This document shows, in pieces, positions 1-9,764 of a stretch of 64,000 bases of DNA; the stretch's first letter is position 1, and the number at the start of each line of letters is the position of its first letter. The stretch spans positions 1 through 64,000 of the forward strand of contig NC_035922.1 of NCBI RefSeq assembly GCF_000348985.1, in the 5' to 3' direction. Under the pieces are notes generated by a model, which saw only the letters and a list, made by a program, of their open reading frames with translations, was not told the origin of the DNA and ran no database searches. This stretch comes from Huiozyma naganishii CBS 8797. Lineage: Eukaryota; Ascomycota; Saccharomycetes; Saccharomycetales; Saccharomycetaceae. Made by a program: the position numbers and the translations under genes.

Positions 1-276
1 TCGAGATGCGCTCGCGCTTGGTGGAGCTTTTTCCAGGAAGTTTAGCAGCAACTGCGCGTCACAGGGAGTAAAGATCAAATTGTGCAAGCAGAGTTTCTTC
101 CTGTAGAACCCAACCTCACGGTTGGTGGTGATGGGGATGAAATCGTCGGTGGTGTCAATCTCTATGGCACCCTCGGCCCCGACATAGTACAGGTACTTGT
201 GTTCTTGTGCATGTGGAGATAGCAGGCATGCAATGGCTCTGGTTTCCGAATTATGCCTGGAGCTCACAATTCCCTA
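1..276 (-). other. Unidentified open frame running off the left edge
   Basis: On the minus strand a frame stays open for about 91 codons from a stop at 274-276 to the left edge of the window, and contains no ATG. The translation looks protein-like rather than random: it includes EHKYLYYVGAEGAIEID and DDFIPITTNREVGFYRKK. I do not recognise the family. It could be the middle of a gene that continues to the left (with its 5' end broken or carried by an upstream exon), or another relic like its two pseudogene neighbours. The lack of an ATG and the decayed surroundings favour a relic. No function is assigned. Confidence 0.25.
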
Positions 277-1124
277 ACCCGAGTTGCCCTTGAGAACAAA
301 GGTAGCATCACTATATATGTATTCGAGCAATTCCAACGAAGAGCAGGGGACCATAAACAGCGCTGTCTGTCCAACCCACATTTATTGTCTATCTTAATGA
401 TGTTTTGTGACTCTGAATGCGTTTCTGCTTGTCGTTCAATTTCAGCATTTATTTTTATCTCGGGGTTGGATCGCTTCGTTGAGATAATCTTCTCGTAGTT
501 TTAGACATTATGTACCTTTTAATGGAGGTGTGCCTGATTTAAAAGTTTACGAGGTTCTACTCGTTCAGCCGTCTGTCATCTGTCAGGGGTGGGAACTTGT
601 AGCGTCTGCCATGCGGAACTGGTATGTCTCTAATACATCGGATATTTCTGTAGGAGGGCAGACGGAAGTCATCAACTAATCTTAAGCTGAATTCATTGAC
701 ACTGTTCTTAATGTACCTGGCTTACTTCTAGGGTTAAATGTTGGTGATCGTACCCTTTTGGCATTTGTTCGGATGAGAATCACGCATCGTGTCCAACGCT
801 TATATATAATACTGCATCTGTTCTTCGAAGAGCGCAATATAGTTGTAATTGCTAGAGTGGGCTGTGTTTGGATGAGCAGTTATCTCTATTTACATCGTAT
901 ATGTAGTCGTACGAGTCATTGTTTTTTTTACATAGTTATTCAAGCATATTTCGAAAGGGAGTTCTACGTTTTATCCCCACGCTTCTTTTACCGCTCAGTT
1001 CAAATCCAAATATTGTTATCGTTAGAACTCGAGGTGAAGTATTAAAGAGCTGCATAATTGTTTGAAACTTTACATATGCCCGATGACAACCACAGATACA
1101 TAGCATACTCTGTTCACACGGTTC
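277..1124. other. Gene-free stretch, left end
   Basis: I see no convincing coding region, tRNA or repeat here. Open frames are short and have no recognisable content. It lies downstream of the adhesin pseudogene and probably contains its former 3' flank. Confidence 0.5.
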
Positions 1125-3079
1125 CTAGTAATAGAGCAGCAAACACAGCAGTCCAAGAGAGGCTAGGTCTGAAAACAAACCCGCTTCCACCGTAGACTGA
1201 AACACCTGCCGTAGAAGCAGGCCTGACTGAGACCCCCGAACCGGCAGACACAACCTTGGGTGTTGATGGAATACCGTTTTACGCCCCAGTAGTCGTTGTT
1301 GCAGGTGTTGTTCTAGAAGCAGGTATGTTTGTCGCTGGCTTACCGCCGGTTTCTGTATTCCCACTTCCATTTGGATGGGCCGACTGTCCCACGGCATTAG
1401 CACCACCACTCAAATGTTGACTGCTATAGGTTGGGTTGTTTGTCAGGGTCCACAGCCCTCTGTACATGTAGAAACAATGGTAGTCGTGTGTAACTCACCC
1501 TTCATATTTGCTGGGGTAGAACCAACAGGGAACGTTGGGTGTGTGGTAACAATTTCGTCATTGGTATCGCTGGTGGTGTAGTCACAAACAACCACAGTGG
1601 ATGTCACTTTGGTGTTCTTGAGGGTACCCGTAGTCGTCTTAAACAGTGCGTCTGTTTGCGATCTGTCGAATGGTTTCCCTGTTTCCGTTTTTGATTTCTC
1701 AGTTGGAGTGACTCTTCCAGCTGATGCAGAAACGGTACTGTTACTGTACCCCGATCTGTGTCCCAACTTAGTGGAACTGGAGGTGAAAGAGGTACCACCG
1801 ACAAGGTCACAGGGTTAGACGATCTAACAGACTCACCATTCGCGGAACTACGAGAAGAACCGGACACTGAAGGTGTACTTGAAACACCCCTGCTGGATGA
1901 GTGGCGTCTCGAAGAAGCAACACTGGTACTACTCACCAACGAGGTGCGGAAAGAATGGGACACAGACAAGCTCACACTGGAGGAGATATGGCTAGACGGA
2001 TTCACACTAATAGAAGTCGAGTAGGTCGTCGAGTACACCGTGCTCCCAAACCCGCAGGTTCCGTTCTTTTCAATTCTTGAGTAGGAGGTGACGTATTCTA
2101 CAGCGAGTGTGCTTCCCAGTACTTCTGTAGTGGTTTCCGGTTCCGGGACGTGAGAGAAGAGGCCATTGAACACAAAAGCAGAACATGGGCGTTGCGTTCC
2201 GGTATCAATAACGGTGGCCTCTTTTTTCACTATGTTGCAAGGGGTAACCAAATTATCCAGGCCCGTTATTATAAGAGTGTTGTGCCCACTTTCGCCAAAC
2301 CCTTTCCCATCTTTTACAGTTACCATAAAATCGGGGGCTGAAAGTTCCGGAAGAACTATTATTGAACTGCTCAGTCCAAGAACGGAGATATTAAAAGGTC
2401 CAAAATCATCAATAAATATGACTGAATCTTGCAAGACGATGCTCTGAGTTTCTGATACAAGTGTAAAACCAAATTTTTTGCCTGAATCGTTCCCGATCCT
2501 TGCAAAGTTCCATATATTCGAATCCAATGTTTATCTTCAACAGTCACCGTCGTTAATTCAAATAATGGCGGTTGTCCTTTCATGGTTATCAGTCCATCGT
2601 TTACACTCATCATTTGAAACTGTAAAGGTTTGGAGTTATCCGTGCTTTCAAGGGTTATTTTGCCCTTATTCATAAAACTTTGCAAAGAGGAGGTGGTATA
2701 TAGTACCCGATTTTTAGTACCCTTCATGTTTCTCAGGTATATGTGCCCTGAGTTAAGAATTGCTTTAGCGTTTAATAGTAGGCGGGTGGTGGAATATATT
2801 TCTACCGTACCAGTAATGTTGACTGACGAGTAAGAATAATCGAACATCGACTAAAAGCAATTATCTGATTTGACAACCAAATTACCATGTATGTTAACAT
2901 CATTCTTGAACCTATAGCATCCGCCCGTCAGGGTTGAAGTTGCGCCCCTCTCAACTGTGATGTCACCGGTATATACTCGATCCCCATACAAAGTAACATC
3001 TTCAGTAACAACCATCCAATTGGTTACCGACTGCGCAAAAACTGCGTGCCAGTAGCACTATTTTGATATTCCGAAGCAT
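1125..3079 (-). pseudogene. Decayed GPI-anchored cell-wall adhesin (HYR/IFF type)
   Basis: Read on the minus strand from an ATG at 3079, the pieces form a yeast adhesin split over several frames. First comes a signal peptide (MLRNIKIVLL), then a frame change near 3045-3058 into a beta-helical N-terminal domain with VTEDVTLYGDRVYTGDITV and GGCYRFKNDVNIHGNLVV, typical of the hyphally regulated cell wall protein domain. An in-frame TAG follows at 2851-2853. Further frame changes lie near 2400-2530, 1770, 1470 and 1280-1400. A Ser-rich stalk (about 1800-2050) leads to a stalk segment with TSTVVVCDYTTSD and TTTIVSTCTEGC, and the last piece ends in a hydrophobic GPI-type tail (LGLLCLLLYY) at 1125. 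Such adhesins are usually subtelomeric. At least one nonsense codon and about five frame changes make it a pseudogene. Sequencing error could explain one or two of these but not all. The family call comes from the N-terminal domain pattern and overall architecture. Confidence 0.8.
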
Positions 3080-6039
3080 CTTGGGTGTCTGGTGCGTTGC
3101 TCTTACAACATGCGGTGGATCCATTCCACATTCCACTGCTTATTTATGAACTGATCCATGAAACACTACCTCTGTCAGGTTTCCCCCTCATCTGGGATCC
3201 CAATTGGGGCTGCTATTTGCTGCTGGGTAAACAGTAGCGATCTCCTCACGTACCTCCCCGCACAGAGATACTACGATTGGAATTTGAATAGGCAAAGGGA
3301 ACCCCTCTCGTACCTTGACTTAATTTCAATCTTTCCCAAAAGAGGCATGGAGTTTCCTATTTTGGAAGAAAATGTGCAAAAAGATCGCCAGATTCGGGGA
3401 AGAGAATAATCAGATGGCGTGTGCTGTCATCGCGTCTGGAAACTGCTTCGTGGAATATACTGAGCACTCCTCATTTGAGCTGGAAGGCTGGATAGTATCT
3501 AGCTAATCTACCCTCCTCCGCTCCATTGATTTTTTAAGGAGTGCATAGTTTGATCAACCCTAACGCCTGGTGCATTGTTCAATTGTGAGTCCAGACTTCT
3601 GACACATTGGGGTGAAAAGGGGACATTTTCTTACCTGCTATACTACTTCAGCGATGGATGGCAGTATTTAAAATAGGCAGGCTTCCAAAGTAGGACCTTT
3701 TCTTTGTATGATGGATTCCAGAGTGCAGAATATGTTCAATAACTTTGAATATAGGGACATAAGGGACAGTATCGTGTTGCATCCAGAGATTTCTGTATAC
3801 GTTTTGTGACAAGTTTGACTCTAAATAGCCAAACGACCATATCGTTGTTGAAAGAATCTTGGAGTGGTGCCATTAAGGCGTGTAGTTCCCTCAGTGTAGC
3901 ATACGTGATACCAGTCGATTTACAACTCAGTCCCAAAAAATCAGTTACCTTTTTTGGTAGGGCATTGTGTCAAGGTCCAAAGATAGTTGGCATTTTATTT
4001 ATAACCCAACTTTCAATTTCTGTTGATTACTGACGAGTAAATTGGTAGTATGTTTTCTGAGGGGAGATTTCCATTAGGAAGAAATGCATTAGGAAATTCG
4101 TTTAAGAAGAGGAGGTCAATTAAGATACATTGCACCAGAATGACGAAAAAACCTAGCCCTTACATGAGCTGACGTATACTAAAAATTCAACTGGGAATCA
4201 TTATCAGTACTCGAAGTTATGGGCTGTAGCGTACACGTTTAAGCTTAAGGATTCATGGTGGTGCTGGACTAGTAATACGGGACAATTAAAACTGTCGCCA
4301 TCTCATATTCCAAACAGTAACTATAACTCGATAAGCCTCGTTGAAATTGACCTTGCTTATCCGCACAAGGAAGCCAACAGACAGACAAAAATGGAATATT
4401 TCGATTCATTTGGCATGACACTCAGACTGAGCTTGGACGTAGTCTAACGAGATTAAGCAATGTATATAATATTGATGACCTTCTATTGAAATCGTTGTGC
4501 TGGAACCAGAGGCGGCAAAGTTTTTTGGTGTTGGTCCTTCGTTGAAGTCATAGACCTGTGGGTTGTCTTTTCTTAAACCAATGATTACGTGAGACCGTAA
4601 GTACTTTGAATTATTCTTTCTGTTGCCCCCACGTTTACACAAAGAGTAGCTTAGTAGAGATTCTGACTAGGAATCCACTCTACGCCTTGAACGTCACGGT
4701 CATACTTTAAGGAGATTCATTTGCTTTCCATCGGCACGTTAATTTAAACCAGCTGGATCTTTTTTCCGTCTGCTCTTATATAGCATTACTTGCTAACACA
4801 TATAGTTATGCAATTCCAGACTGCAACTCCTCATATAACCCGGGCTTTATATTTTAAAAAAGCAAAAAAGAACAGAGGAAGAAATGATTCACTTTGCATC
4901 TGGATGTGATTAATTCTTTAAAACCTATCTGATACTTCCTACCTCAGATAACAATCTACAATCTTACAGGGTAGTTGCTTTTGCGTCCACTGTAGACAGC
5001 TGTTGAGGGAAAGTTGAAAATAATAGATTGAAATTATCCCAATGATTGTGTGTTCTGTAACCTCTGGTCTGTTGCCATGAGCTAATTCCTTTGAGCCTAC
5101 CCGCATTTTCTTCCCTTTCTTCCGAAATATTCCAGCTCTTTTGCGCAAGGACGATGAATGATAAAGTTCCTCTGTATCCTTTAGAGCCTCACACAATGGG
5201 CTTTGTCCCTCTAGTAAAAAATACGGTTGGATTCAACACTTACTTGGCGTCGAAGGGGATTGTGTTGTGCAAGGGACTCAGTCATTTTTTGGCGAGCATG
5301 TGAGAACAATCGGGGTTGTGTGACGGTGGATGGCCACAGATGCTTTATGGAATAAAGGTTTGTTAATATTCCTCCAATAAAAAAGAGTAGTACTCCTGCT
5401 GGTTATGTGCAAGCCCGCTCGGAGAGAAAGTAGCATTTTGTCACGCTGTGCTTATATCCATGCTAAAAAAAAATACCACTGTCAGTGCTTGTTCGCCGAA
5501 TAGTAAATGACAAAATACTATTTACTCAATTAACTGTTTCTTCAGGGTCTCTTTAGTCCAATAGTCGATAGGAACAACGGCGGAAGGCGATCACAGCGGA
5601 AACATCTGCGGTACAGAAAGCTACTTAAATATTATTGGATATTGGAAATCCGACTTCGTACAATGTTACATTGCTTATCGTCATATAGAAGGTAAAAAGG
5701 ATTCATCGACAGTTTATGTAACTCTCCTATATAATGCGTATACGGGGGAGGAGCTTCCGGCGCTCGGCAGTGACCGTCTGCTGGAAGACCCTGCCACACC
5801 TCAAACATGCGTAGTGCAGCATCATTCTTAGCTTCTAGCAAATATAACTAAGCATTTGCACTTCAGCTCGTTAACTCTCGCTCCTCACTGACTTGAAGTG
5901 GTAGCCAGGCTAAAAGATGGGCGCACCCGCTGCATTGTATAATTGGCCACGACCTGAAATCAGGTGTTTTCAGAGTTAAGAGTTACACATTAGTTCCTCT
6001 CGTTCGTAGTAAAAAGGCTATCCACCACTTGATACCCTA
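3080..6039. other. 3-kb gene-free stretch between two pseudogenes
   Basis: No intact gene is visible. Three minus-strand open frames (about 3736-3969, 4406-4642 and 5632-5847) have protein-like composition, but they lack ATG starts or recognisable domains and could be relics or chance. I found no tRNA signature, no centromere arrangement (CDEI, AT-rich CDEII, CDEIII) and no obvious LTR. A gap this long is abnormal for a yeast chromosome arm and fits a subtelomeric setting. Confidence 0.55.
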
Positions 6040-7041
6040 ATGTATACCATCTAGAATAAGACACCACTTTTACATTAAAACTTGTCAGGTAGGAACGAGC
6101 TGACTTTCTTTTTCAAATTTTGGAACTCGCAAACAAGTGTCAGCTTTAAGATAAGAGGTGTGAGTCGTTTGAACAAAATTTCCAAAAGCTCCTAAAATGA
6201 GGGAGTAAAGCCCCTTCACATTTTTGCTAGCTCTAGAGAAAACGCAGGTTATGATGCAACAACTGCTTGTAAACTACTATTTGTTTTCTGCAAAACTGCT
6301 GTTCCAGCTATTACGACGGCAAGAGGGGTAGACAAAATAAGAAGGATGAATTTTGAAGTTTTTGTTCATGTTGCCAACTTGAAAGAGGCCGACTATTATT
6401 TGCAAAATGTAGTAATCGATTTGTACAAAGATGTCCAGCCTATTTATGTTAACCCATTTGATGATCCGCTGATATGGGAAGGTCATTCTACAATAATCGA
6501 TGAGATATTGAATACTTTGACACAGGAGAATATCGAGGTAGGTTCTGTGAAAGGGATCATCTGCAGCTTCAGTGGAGGCGGGTTGTATAACGGTATCATG
6601 CAGGGTCTTGAAAAGTATGACTTGGCCTATAATATCCCCGTTGTGGCCGTTGAAACGAAGGGTTGTGATGTTTTAAATCTTTCACTCGCTGCCAATAAGC
6701 CGGTACAACTTGACTCCATCACGAGTATTGCGAAATCTTTGGGTAGTTCAGTTGTATCGCAAAAGGTGTTTGATAACGTGATTAAATACCACTCGAAATC
6801 GTTGGTTTTAAACGATTCTGATGCTTTGGATACCTGTTTCAAGTACCTTGATGACTTTGGCACAGTTCTGGAACCAGCATGTGGTGCATCCGTTCATACG
6901 GCTTATCACTACAATGTCCTAGAAGAAGCACTAGATCAGAAGCTGAGACCTGACGACGTTATCATCATTATTGCTTGCGGTGGCTCGTGTGCGACGTTTC
7001 AAGATCTGGAAAGAGCGAAAGTTCAACTAGGCAACAAATGA
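6040..7041 (+). pseudogene. CHA1: CHA1-type L-serine/L-threonine dehydratase pseudogene
   Basis: One uninterrupted frame from ATG 6040 to the stop at 7041 aligns along nearly the whole of the yeast catabolic PLP-dependent serine/threonine dehydratase (Cha1, about 360 residues, mitochondrial). Examples are NKTPLL at 6055, SFKIRG at 6142 (the PLP lysine context), FASSRENAG, PIYVNPFDDPLIWEGHS, CSFSGGGLYNG and IIIACGGS. It is broken by three nonsense codons: TAG 6052-6054 (where yeast has Tyr), TAA 6076-6078 and TAA 6193-6195, with no frameshift. The SSGGNAG loop that grips PLP phosphate reads SSRENAG, and the C-terminus is about 25 residues short. After the last stop, from ATG 6346, 231 codons remain open. 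It could also be a relic of the wider dehydratase family, but the closest match I recognise is Cha1. It is almost certainly non-functional. Confidence 0.88.
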
Positions 7042-7228
7042 GAAAATCTACGCAGACATAGGCTGTAATGTGGTACCATTTTTTTCTGTAGTTTCTTTTT
7101 ACTAAAGCATTCTCCCATGTAATCAAACTGCCCGAAAGCGCAGAACTGGCTTGTGGTAACATTTTCGGTATGCAAGGGAAGAAGAAATCCACGGTTTTTG
7201 ACACATACAAACATTATTACAAACACTA

Positions 7229-8530
7229 TCAGTAAAACTCGTTATCGGGCTCTATTATTTGGTCTCGTGCATACTGCGACCCTCCCTTAGTATCTTTGGC
7301 GGTTGCAGTATCCTCTTCCGTATCGCCATGGTTTTCTGGGTCTCTCGGTACATGGTTGAGCTGTACACTTGGTGCATATTTTGTATTTTCCAAGTTTTTG
7401 TAGATGGACGATAAGATATGGTCCAAGTACTCAGGGGTGTTGACGTTGAACATGTTTGAGGGTCTGACGTCCAGTTTGTAGTCTGGTCCATAATATTCGT
7501 AGTAGTCGTTGTACGGTAACTCCGCATCCAAGACGACATTATTGAGAAGTCCTGTCTCAAAGCACCAAGTTCTTGCGACATTCCGCATGGTGTAACCGCC
7601 ACCCCCGACAACCATCATGGGGATGTTGAACGACTTGACGTAGTTAACGCAGCTTGCGTGGCCTTGCATGGACAAGTTAAAGCAACCGAGACGGTCTCCC
7701 GACAGAGAGTCCCCCCCGCATTGCAGGACTACAGCAGAGGGCTGGTACCATTCCATGATTTTCCCCACGACGGGTTCGAATACCGACCTATACGTAGCGT
7801 CGTCAATACCGTCTCTTAGAGGAACATTTACGGCGTAGTTTTGACCCTTGCCAACACCAATATCTCTGAGCTCACCGGTACCCGGGAAGAATTCACCATA
7901 TTTGTGGAACGAACAGGTCATGACTCTGTCAGTGGTGTAAAATGCCTCCTCGACCCCGTCTCCGTGATGAACATCGATGTCAATGTACAGTACACGCGGG
8001 TGGTACCTCAACAGTTCGATGATACCAAGGACGATATCGTTCAAGTAGCAGAACCCAGAGGCCTCTGATTTCTTGGCGTGATGGAGCCCTCCAGCGTAGT
8101 TTATCGCAATATCGCACTTCCCTCTGTTCAACCTCGCGGCGCTCTCCATGGATCCACCCCCAGAGATGGAGCAGTACTCGTACAGCCCGTCAAACACAGG
8201 GCAGTCATCCCCCACATTAAACTTGACACTCTCCTTCTTGAACATCTCCAAGTTGTCCGGGGTCACACGCGACAAGAAATCGATGTACTCATCCGTGTGG
8301 AACTGGCACATCTCCTGCTTCGTTGCAGGCTTGGCCCGGTATATCTCCATCTTCTTATACAGGCCGTAGTTCATGATCAAGGAGTGTGCCATTCTTATTC
8401 GGTGCGGCTTCATTGGGTGGCCCGCGCCGTACGCGTAGTTCCCGACGTCTGCATCGTAGAAGTATGCAACCCTCTTCTTCTCGTTGGGTCTGACCGTAAT
8501 CGGATCAAACGGCTTGTTCTCATAAACCAT
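7229..8530 (-). CDS. RPD3: Histone deacetylase Rpd3 (class I)
   Basis: Zinc-dependent lysine deacetylase, the catalytic subunit of the Rpd3L and Rpd3S corepressor complexes in the nucleus. The protein is 433 residues, exactly the yeast length, starting [10 protein letters not shown]. The frame is open a little further upstream but has no ATG there. The catalytic core is complete: [14 protein letters not shown] near residue 31, tandem histidines GGLHHAKK (H150/H151), metal ligands in DIDVHHGDG (D186, H188), and [12 protein letters not shown] with the transition-state tyrosine. The C-terminal tail is acidic, as in yeast, and ends PDNEFY. The gene is divergent from RRP40 across a roughly 300-bp shared promoter. 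In S. cerevisiae it is YNL330C, next to PEX6; here RRP40 is the neighbour instead. Confidence 0.98.
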   Translation of the reverse strand: MVYENKPFDPITVRPNEKKRVAYFYDADVGNYAYGAGHPMKPHRIRMAHSLIMNYGLYKKMEIYRAKPATKQEMCQFHTDEYIDFLSRVTPDNLEMFKKESVKFNVGDDCPVFDGLYEYCSISGGGSMESAARLNRGKCDIAINYAGGLHHAKKSEASGFCYLNDIVLGIIELLRYHPRVLYIDIDVHHGDGVEEAFYTTDRVMTCSFHKYGEFFPGTGELRDIGVGKGQNYAVNVPLRDGIDDATYRSVFEPVVGKIMEWYQPSAVVLQCGGDSLSGDRLGCFNLSMQGHASCVNYVKSFNIPMMVVGGGGYTMRNVARTWCFETGLLNNVVLDAELPYNDYYEYYGPDYKLDVRPSNMFNVNTPEYLDHILSSIYKNLENTKYAPSVQLNHVPRDPENHGDTEEDTATAKDTKGGSQYARDQIIEPDNEFY

Positions 8531-8836
8531 ATCGACTGCACACAAGCTGGTCCCTGCTGTTCTCCACCACCACCATTCCCTCTTGTCGCCTCAATCGAAC
8601 ACAGTGAACAATTTCAAGTTCCTAATTTATTTCTCGAACTTCGAGAAACAACTTCAAAGTGGAAAATTTTTTGTATAGGAACCATACTTGACAGTGTGCG
8701 CTGTTTGTTGTGCACACCAGACGAGATTGATCCGGGAACAAGTATCATATACTGGATCAGTGTGTATATTTTGTTGTGTTTGCTCACTCTTTCTTTCCCC
8801 TCACTCTCTATCCATCTCTCCATTTTTCTCTAGACA
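8531..8836. promoter_or_regulatory. RPD3-RRP40 divergent promoter
   Basis: 306 bp separates the two divergent starts. It contains a perfect 19-bp palindrome at 8630-8648 (TTTCTCGAACTTCGAGAAA, 9-bp arms around one base), which resembles two TTCnnGAA heat-shock half-units placed one base too close. An RRPE-like motif GAAAATTTTTT lies at 8662-8672, as expected for an RNA-processing gene such as RRP40. A pyrimidine-rich stretch precedes RRP40. Factor assignments are inferred from motif match only. Confidence 0.5.
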
Positions 8837-9547
8837 ATGTCGGAATTAGTGCTGCCCGGGGACTCCCTTGGTATACACGACGGTGTGCCCGTCATCCTGG
8901 GACCCGGTGTTTCATGCGATCCAATGACTCAGGAGGTTATTCCAGTGAACGCAGGGGTCCGCCATTACATTGAGAAGAAGAATACTGTTTATGTGGATTA
9001 TAATGCCAAAAGGTACATCCCAGCTGTGGGGGACCTTGTCATCGGCACCATCGTGAGCACGTTTGCTGACAGTTACAAAGTGTCCCTGTCCGATTTCAGC
9101 GCCAGCGTGTCCCTCTCCTACATGTCGTTTCCGAACGCTACTAAGAAGAATAGGCCGACTTTGCAAGTAGGGGACTTGGTGTACGCCAGGGTTTTGACTG
9201 CCGAGAAAGAACTCGAGGCGGAGATTGAATGCATGGACTCTGTCACGGGTGTACACGCAGGGTTTGGCCTACTTGAGAACGGAATGGTGATATCGGTACC
9301 GCTGTCATTTGCACGTACACTGCTCTTCAACGACACTTTCCCGTTGCTCTCGACACTGGCTCAGTCGTGCCAATTCGAGATCGCAATCGGCATTAACGGG
9401 AGGATATGGGTCAGCACGGATAAAATTGAGAATACGCTCGCTTGTTACCGATCTTTGAATTTATGCGCCAAAACTAACGACTCTTCTAAATTCAAGCAGA
9501 TAATAAAAGAACAGTTCAAGTTGGCTGCCAACGTAATCGAGGAATGA
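8837..9547 (+). CDS. RRP40: Exosome cap subunit Rrp40
   Basis: A non-catalytic cap subunit of the nuclear and cytoplasmic RNA exosome, which guides RNA for 3'-5' processing and decay of rRNA, snoRNA and mRNA. It has 236 residues (yeast about 240), starting MSELVLPGDS at the ATG just after a pyrimidine-rich leader. The N-terminal domain is followed by an S1-type segment (YIPAVGDLVIGTIV, YKVSLSDFSASVSLS), the strongly conserved KKNRPTLQVGDLVYARV, and a KH-like C-terminal domain with GINGRIWV. It corresponds to YOL142W. PPM2 follows on the same strand, as in S. cerevisiae. An RRPE-like element lies upstream at 8662-8672. Nothing is unusual in the protein. Confidence 0.97.
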   Translation: MSELVLPGDSLGIHDGVPVILGPGVSCDPMTQEVIPVNAGVRHYIEKKNTVYVDYNAKRYIPAVGDLVIGTIVSTFADSYKVSLSDFSASVSLSYMSFPNATKKNRPTLQVGDLVYARVLTAEKELEAEIECMDSVTGVHAGFGLLENGMVISVPLSFARTLLFNDTFPLLSTLAQSCQFEIAIGINGRIWVSTDKIENTLACYRSLNLCAKTNDSSKFKQIIKEQFKLAANVIEE

Positions 9548-9709
9548 GAATCGATCATTGGCAAGTCTTGCATGGAGGACCGCAAACGGAGAGCGGTATG
9601 TATTTTACATAACGGCACCGAGGTGGGAATTGGGTCCCACGGTGACAAGTTACAGTGTGTATATTACGTTTTTTTCTTATAAGTTAGACGAATTATAGAT
9701 TGTAGCGAT

Positions 9710-9719
9710 GCGATGAGCT
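9710..9719 (+). promoter_or_regulatory. PAC element upstream of PPM2
   Basis: GCGATGAGCT is an exact match to the polymerase A and C (PAC) box, bound in yeast by Dot6/Tod6 and typical of ribosome-biogenesis genes. It sits 46 bp before the PPM2 ATG. The same box precedes the other two tRNA methyltransferase genes in the window. Confidence 0.65.
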
Positions 9720-9764
9720 TGAGCCGTTTCTCGTTGGGTAGGACACGGACAACACGTACCGACA

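Noticed and set aside
238..260. Possible centromere CDEIII core (GTTTCCGAA); similar words at 3069, 5117 and 32122
   Set aside because: None has an adjacent 80-plus-bp AT-rich CDEII and a CDEI box; the match at 3069 lies in the adhesin signal peptide.
3736..3969. Minus-strand protein-like frame (KSTGITYATLRELHALM)
   Set aside because: No ATG, no recognised family, and no extension on either side; reported only as part of the gene-free stretch.
4406..4642. Minus-strand frame weakly like the end of a GLEYA/PA14 adhesin domain
   Set aside because: The resemblance rests on a few residues (SIEGHQYYI) and lacks the key motifs; treated as chance or an unidentifiable relic.
5632..5847. Minus-strand frame with a sedlin-like HKLSMNPFY segment
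   Set aside because: Only a short stretch resembles the C-terminus of TRAPP sedlin proteins; there is no ATG and no support for the rest of the domain.
8078..8833. 251-codon frame antisense to RPD3
   Set aside because: Shadow of the strongly conserved RPD3 coding strand; no independent evidence of coding.
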